64,000 nt of DNA from Capsicum annuum (lineage: Eukaryota > Streptophyta > Magnoliopsida > Solanales > Solanaceae): the NCBI RefSeq assembly GCF_002878395.1, contig NC_061121.1, forward strand, positions 14,199,000-14,262,999. Direction: 5' to 3'. Positions 59,446-64,000 of the stretch are shown one piece after another. How positions within the stretch are numbered: position 1 is the first letter of the stretch; every line of letters starts with the position of its first letter. A model generated the notes under the pieces. That model ran no database searches. It was not told the DNA's origin and worked only from the letters and a program-made list of their open reading frames with translations. The position numbers and the translations under genes were made by a program.

Positions 59446-60168
59446 ATTTCATTGACTACTAGATCGCACCGAGTGCTAAATGAAGAAAGCTTGTTGGATT
59501 CATTATGTAATATGGCAAGCTCAAAGGGTGGTAAAGAAAGTGAAAAGAAAACCCTTCTTTGGTTTATTCCCTTGTGAAAAAACAAGATTCCATTGACTCT
59601 GACAACTAGGATACTTGACCCTATTTGTGCACTTCTTTAAGTTGGATTTTCAATTATACTTTGCTCATATTCTTTAATATTATATGCAAGCACAAAGAAA
59701 CAAAGATGAAAGTAGAGGCAGATGGACAGAGGGGAACTACAAATATTTTAATAAAGGGATGCACTAATATACTAGAGATGGTGAGAGTAGGGTAGCAAGT
59801 ACTCATTGATAAAATGTCTAAAATAAAAAAATACAGGCTTCTCATTCATGTCTCTACTTCTCTAGATATACAAAAAGGAAAATCCTAAAAGAAGAAGAGA
59901 TCAGATTCTTCTACATTACTAGTACATATTACTACCCCAGAAACAGCCACATCTCCATTTCAACAAGGAATCTGATTCCAACTTTGTCCACTCAAAATGG
60001 AGATAAAGAACAAGAAGAAAATAACAAAAGAAATAGTAGCCCAAGTGGAAGTGTGTCCAGATGATTCTCCCCCCTGCTGACCATTGAAAAATGCTACCCC
60101 CATTACCCATACTTTGTGCCAAAAGTTCATTATCTTCTTTCATTCACTGCCTCACATTCAGACTTTTC

Positions 60169-62797
60169 TTAATAAACTCTTACGCATACTACTACCAAGC
60201 TGCTGGTTAACAAAAGTGCTATGGTGAAAAGAACTTTGTTTTGATGAAGAGTAACCGAGCCGCTGCCATCTGGGTTGAAGCCACCATTTCCTGCTGGTCC
60301 TAGACCAAAAGCTGGATTGGTAATACCTGTATTAGTTCCTGTGCCTGTGCCTGTTCCAGTGCCGGTGCCGGTGCCGGTGCCTGTTCCGGTGCCGGTCCCA
60401 GTTCCAATCCCTGGATTTGTTGTGGTTCCTGGTGTAGTTGGGGTTGTGGTACCAGTGTTGCTGGTTTAAGTAAAAAGACAATATGAGTGAAAGAACAAGA
60501 TACACCATCCATTAACTAGAACAACATGATAAACCCTCGGCTCAAAAGAAGTGTAGGGAAATCATGATAGACAGGAAAATAACGGCAACAAAAATAGGAT
60601 AAACAGATCCAATGAAGCAACAGATACTAGTCAGAACACCATCCATCCACAATATTCAATTATTAGTTCTATAAAGAAATCCAGAGTCCAACTAAGATGG
60701 GGAGCTGCCTCCAACTCGCTTGAGATCTGACACTTGGTCAATACTGCTGTTTGTCATTATAGTATATTCCAGAGTAAGCATGTTACACGAATTATGAGAA
60801 ATGGTGGAAAGGACTTTGGTTCTTATAAAATATTTGCATCATGGGTTGAAAACACATTTCAACTTAAAAGATTTTTCATCATGACAAATGTGAGAAAGTG
60901 ACAAATAATACATTATCATGAAAGATTATATCAACATCAAGACAGTCACATGGAGAAATATAATGATGAATATATAATGATGAATCTAACTCATCCTGTG
61001 TCTGAATGTTATTGTCACAGTTAGGACACTGGGTTAAAAAAAAAAACAAGAGACAGCTAAACAATCTTTAATTATATCCTCAAAAAAGAAGTCGCTGTAA
61101 TAGGAAAAGTTTTCAACCATCCACTCATACAGTCAAGTTTATCTTAAGCATTAATAATTGCACCTTTTTAGGTCCTTTTTACCCTTCTGAGTTTTAACTT
61201 CCATATACTACACCAGCCCTTGTTGGTAGGTGAATATTTGTACTGACATGGGAAAGAAGATCATTTTCCAAGATCAAGTTGAGAATGATCTCACAGCCCT
61301 CCAAAAGGGGAAAAAAAAAACTCTTTTTCTGGGAAAATAGCAAAAGGATTTAGGACTAGATGCAAGTTGAGGAGATGCTACACTCAATAGTGACAAGAAA
61401 AATACAAGATCTAACATCACAAATAACAACACTTCAAGAAAACATACCCTCCTGTGGTCTGGTAACATGCAGCATTAGAGGCTGTTAATAAAACAAAAAC
61501 ACAAAAGCAACATATCAGTAACTTTTATATTAAAAGATTTGAACCGAAAAAAGAGAAGAAATAAGTTTTTCAAGAACTTACAAGATGGAGGAGTTGCAGT
61601 TAAAGTTGCACTTCCAGTGAAGTCACAAGTAGCACCAGTTGCAGACTTCCTCTGATAATAGCTATTTACAGCATAAGAACAGTGATCTTTGATAGTGTTG
61701 GGGTTGTAGCAAGGTCCATTTTGAAGGATACCAGTACAATCAGCTCCATTTCCACAAGCATAGTCTATATTTTTCTGCATAACTTGGTCCCCAACCCCAT
61801 CTTTACACACACAGTAGTTAGCACCACCTAGAAAAAAGACCAACATAAGAAATCAGCTCAAGAAATAATGGTTGTGGACAAAGACTGGATCTTTGAAATA
61901 ACAATTTCTTGGATACATCACTATAAGCAAAGTCTAGTGAAACACATGGAAAATCAAGAACCAAGAAAGAGAATTTTGAAGTGAAAGAGCAACAAGAACT
62001 CCATCTTTGAACAAGTTCTTGAATACATCACTAAGAGAAAAATCTGATGAAACACGTGGAAATGCAGGGAGAAAAAAGAAACTTGAAGTGAGGAGAGCCA
62101 AAAACCTCGAGCTTTGAACAAGAAACTGTCAGATACACAACTAAAGAGCAAAATCTGATGAAACCCCATGGCTAGAAACACATGGAAAATGCAGGAATCT
62201 TGAAGTTAGAGAGCCAAAAAAGCTCTATCTTTGCACAAGAAACCGTTAGATACACAACTAAAGAGCAAAATCTGATGAAACCCCATGGCAAGAAACACAT
62301 GTGAAAATGCAGGAAAAAGAGAATCTTGATCTGACACAGCCAAAGATATTGTTAGATACACAGTAAGAGCAAAATCTGATGAAACCCCATGACAATAAAC
62401 ACAGTGAAAAATGCAAGAAAAAGAGAATCTTGAAGTGAAAGAAGCAAATAGCAGCCTGTTGGATACACAGTAAGAGCAAAACCTGATGAAAATCCATGAC
62501 AAGAAACACAGTAGAACTGCAGGAAAAGAGAATCTTGAAGTGAAAGAAGCAAAAGCAGCTTGTAGGATGCACTAAGAGCAAAAAATATATGAAAAACAGA
62601 ATCTTGAAGTGAAACATAACAAGAGATTCTTGGATATCAGCAACTAAACTCAAAATCTGATGAAACCCCATGACAAAAAGCACAGTGCAAATGCAGAAAA
62701 CAGAGAAATCTTGAACTTTCAACAAGCAACAAGCCAACTTACTTGAATAACTAGTGAAAGCTAACAGCAGTATAAAAGACAGTACAAAAGCAGCCAT
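60169..62797 (-). CDS. PDCB-type X8-domain protein, GPI-anchored (4 exons)
   Basis: Minus-strand exons in order: 62797-62743, 61827-61582, 61481-61448, 60460-60169. All introns are GT-AG; 627 bp, 208 aa. Residues 1-19 form a hydrophobic signal peptide (MAAFVLSFILLLAFTSYSS). Residues 20-107 are an X8/CBM43 domain opening ANYCVCKDG with the family's cysteines at 24, 26, 43, 49, 58, 68, 86 and 106 and the DYACGNGADC motif. A Thr/Pro/Gly linker follows, with twelve Gly-Thr pairs at 131-154. Then comes a small-residue stretch (GNGGFNPDGSGS) and a hydrophobic tail at 188-205, which together look like a GPI-anchor signal. X8 proteins of this size and layout bind callose (beta-1,3-glucan) at plasmodesmal necks in the family's known members; that role here is inferred. 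The subfamily number cannot be assigned. Confidence 0.9.
60345..60416 (-). repeat. Coding Gly-Thr hexamer repeat
   Basis: Twelve GGNACN hexamers encode (Gly-Thr)12 in the linker of the PDCB-type protein. The near-uniform GGCACC units in the middle suggest slippage. On the plus strand it reads as a false Val-Pro repeat. Confidence 0.85.
61870..62735. repeat. Intron-1 minisatellite, about eight diverged units
   Basis: Units of about 95-120 bp fill most of intron 1 of the PDCB-type gene. Each holds some of AAATCTGATGAAACCCCATG, AAACACA(T/G)G, AATGCAGGAAAA, GAATCTTGAAGTGA and a GGATACAC-like end. The clearest copies lie at about 62030-62650. Short minus-strand open frames here reflect the repeat and are not exons. 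Confidence 0.8.
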
Positions 62798-63019
62798 GAT
62801 TGTGCCAAGATCTAACAAGTAAGATATGAAGCTACTACTTTTCCCCGAGTATTTTCAAGAAGATTAGTAGAAGCTAGTGGAAGAGTGCTGATGAAGAAGA
62901 TAAAGCAGAAAGAAGAGATGTTATAAGAGGAACACTGAAAAGTGTAATAGGGAAATGTAGCTCTCGAGACAAGAAAAATAAGGTGGAAGGTGGAGGCTCA
63001 ATGTCAATTTTGGGTGGCA

Positions 63020-63027
63020 TTTTATAT
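63020..63027 (-). promoter_or_regulatory. Candidate TATA box of the PDCB-type gene
   Basis: TATAAAAT on the minus strand, about 225 bases upstream of the ATG at 62797. The intervening sequence is CT-rich and free of upstream exons, fitting a 5' UTR of roughly 190 nt. Predicted by motif and position only. Confidence 0.4.
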
Positions 63028-63511
63028 GTATAAGTATACACTTTGACAATAATATATTTAAATATAATCTTTCGCCAAGCCGCATTTGAGAACATAAATA
63101 TATATATATATATAAATTTTATCTTTGAATTAAAAGTAAAAAGATTATTTTTATATAATTTCCACTCAAAAAGAATATAGTTTAAAGAAATTCAAGAAAT
63201 AAAGTAATCAAGGTATAAAAATAATACGTATAAATAAAAATAATAGTAATAAAACAATAAATAAAAATAATAATAATCTAAGCATTCAAAGATATAGTAC
63301 TAACTATACTAATAATATAATCCTTTCGTACCAATTGTTTGACGTGATTTTTTCTTTTTAATACATTTAAAGAGAATCATTCTTTCATTTTTAACAATTC
63401 TTTATTTTCTATTTTTGAAAGACATCTTTAAGATTATAAAATCATTAATATTTTAAAATATTAATATATTATTAATTAAAATTATAAAATTTAATGTTTT
63501 TTAAACTTTAT
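63028..63511. other. AT-rich intergenic sequence
   Basis: Upstream of the PDCB-type gene. AATAATAAAA-like runs near 63225-63280. No gene. Confidence 0.5.
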
Positions 63512-63660
63512 ACAACAATAACAATAACAACAACAAACTCAGTGTATTCCCACAAAGTAGAGTATGGAGAGGGTAAGATGTAAGCAGTCCATACCACTAC
63601 CTTCGAAAAAGTAGAGAGACTGTTTTCGATAGACCCTCGGCTCAAGATAAAAATAGTAAA
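63512..63660 (-). mobile_element. SINE (Au/SolS-like), reverse orientation
   Basis: Starts with the reverse of a long TTG tail (ACAATAACAACAACAAACTC), then CAGTGTATTCCCACAAAGTA, TAAGCAGTCCATACCACTAC and CGATAGACCCTCGGCTCAAG. One of the longest copies in the window. Confidence 0.65.
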
Positions 63661-63789
63661 CAAGGGGATGTATGACATAACAGAAAGGGCGTGAGAAATA
63701 ATAAAATATAAATCAGAGAAATACGAAATACGAGCGATAAGGTAACACGAAATAAGAAAATAGGAACTAAGAAATTACACACGAAATAA

Positions 63790-64000
63790 GAAAATGGTCT
63801 ATTACCCCCCAACCTTTGGTCGAAATTCCAACTACACACTCAACCTTTAAAAATGACCTATTATCCCCCTGAACTATTTTAAAATGAAATTATTACCCCC
63901 AAAGCTGACATGACAAGAGAGAGTGAGAACGAAAATAATTTATTAAAATTTTATTTTTAATATTTCTTTAAATAAATATATATAATTTTATTTTATTTTT
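63790..64000. mobile_element. Partial foldback MITE at the window edge
   Basis: GTCTATTACCCCCCAACCTT and TGACCTATTATCCCCCTGAA resemble the left arms of the foldback families at 29960 and 10206. The right half, if present, lies beyond the window. Confidence 0.4.

Noticed and set aside
60275..60512. Val-Pro repeat on the plus strand and a Pro/Ala/Gln-rich frame on the minus strand
   Set aside because: Shadow frames of the Gly-Thr coding repeat of the PDCB-type gene. The spliced minus-strand frame explains the sequence fully.
61954..62552. Minus-strand open frames with repeated HGFSSDFALTVYPT-like peptides
   Set aside because: They lie in the minisatellite of intron 1 of the PDCB-type gene, and splice sites on both sides are clear.

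Overview
This window is plant nuclear DNA, very probably from a nightshade (Solanaceae). The evidence is a TS-type SINE, many tRNA-derived SINE modules ending in TTG repeats, a Tnt1-like Ty1/copia family, split genes with GT-AG introns, and a very AT-rich background full of small transposons. The genus cannot be fixed from sequence alone.

Host genes: there are four intact genes. Three are tandem paralogues of one ten-exon alpha/beta-hydrolase: copy A at 17200-26916, copy B at 41291-46091 and copy C at 53500-58276, all on the plus strand. The reading frame closes exactly through all ten exons in every copy (367, 364 and 351 aa). Exons 2-9 have identical lengths, and the catalytic Ser, Asp and His are kept. 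The fourth, at 60169-62797 on the minus strand, encodes a 208-aa secreted X8-domain protein of the plasmodesmata callose-binding (PDCB) type with a probable GPI-anchor signal.

Layout: 1-2.7 kb holds unassigned repeat sequence and a broken pararetrovirus-like coding remnant. 2.7-7.4 kb is a truncated, decayed copia element on the minus strand. 7.4-17 kb is an AT-rich stack of non-autonomous DNA transposons and tandem repeats. 17.2-26.9 kb is hydrolase A, whose first intron carries a complete but dead copia element (17761-24400) with a perfect 5-bp target-site duplication. 27.2-28.4 kb is a long-TIR element that has captured a plastid-type GAPDH gene fragment. 28.7-41 kb holds Harbinger-like, hAT-like, Stowaway-like and Mutator-like elements, a SINE with long target duplications and a 5'-truncated LINE. 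41.3-46.1 kb is hydrolase B, with four small transposons in intron 1. 48.7-52.5 kb is a large foldback element filled with polypyrimidine and polypurine tracts. 53.5-58.3 kb is hydrolase C. 60.2-62.8 kb is the PDCB-type gene, whose first intron is a diverged minisatellite.

How the parts relate: the hydrolases arose by local tandem duplication, and most of their later length difference comes from different transposons landing in intron 1. I see no operon-like or defence-type system. The most notable signals are the hydrolase array with its transposon-laden first introns, the GAPDH capture, a Mutator-like element with a perfect 9-bp target duplication, and a hAT-like MITE family, one copy of which lies about 170 bp upstream of hydrolase A.
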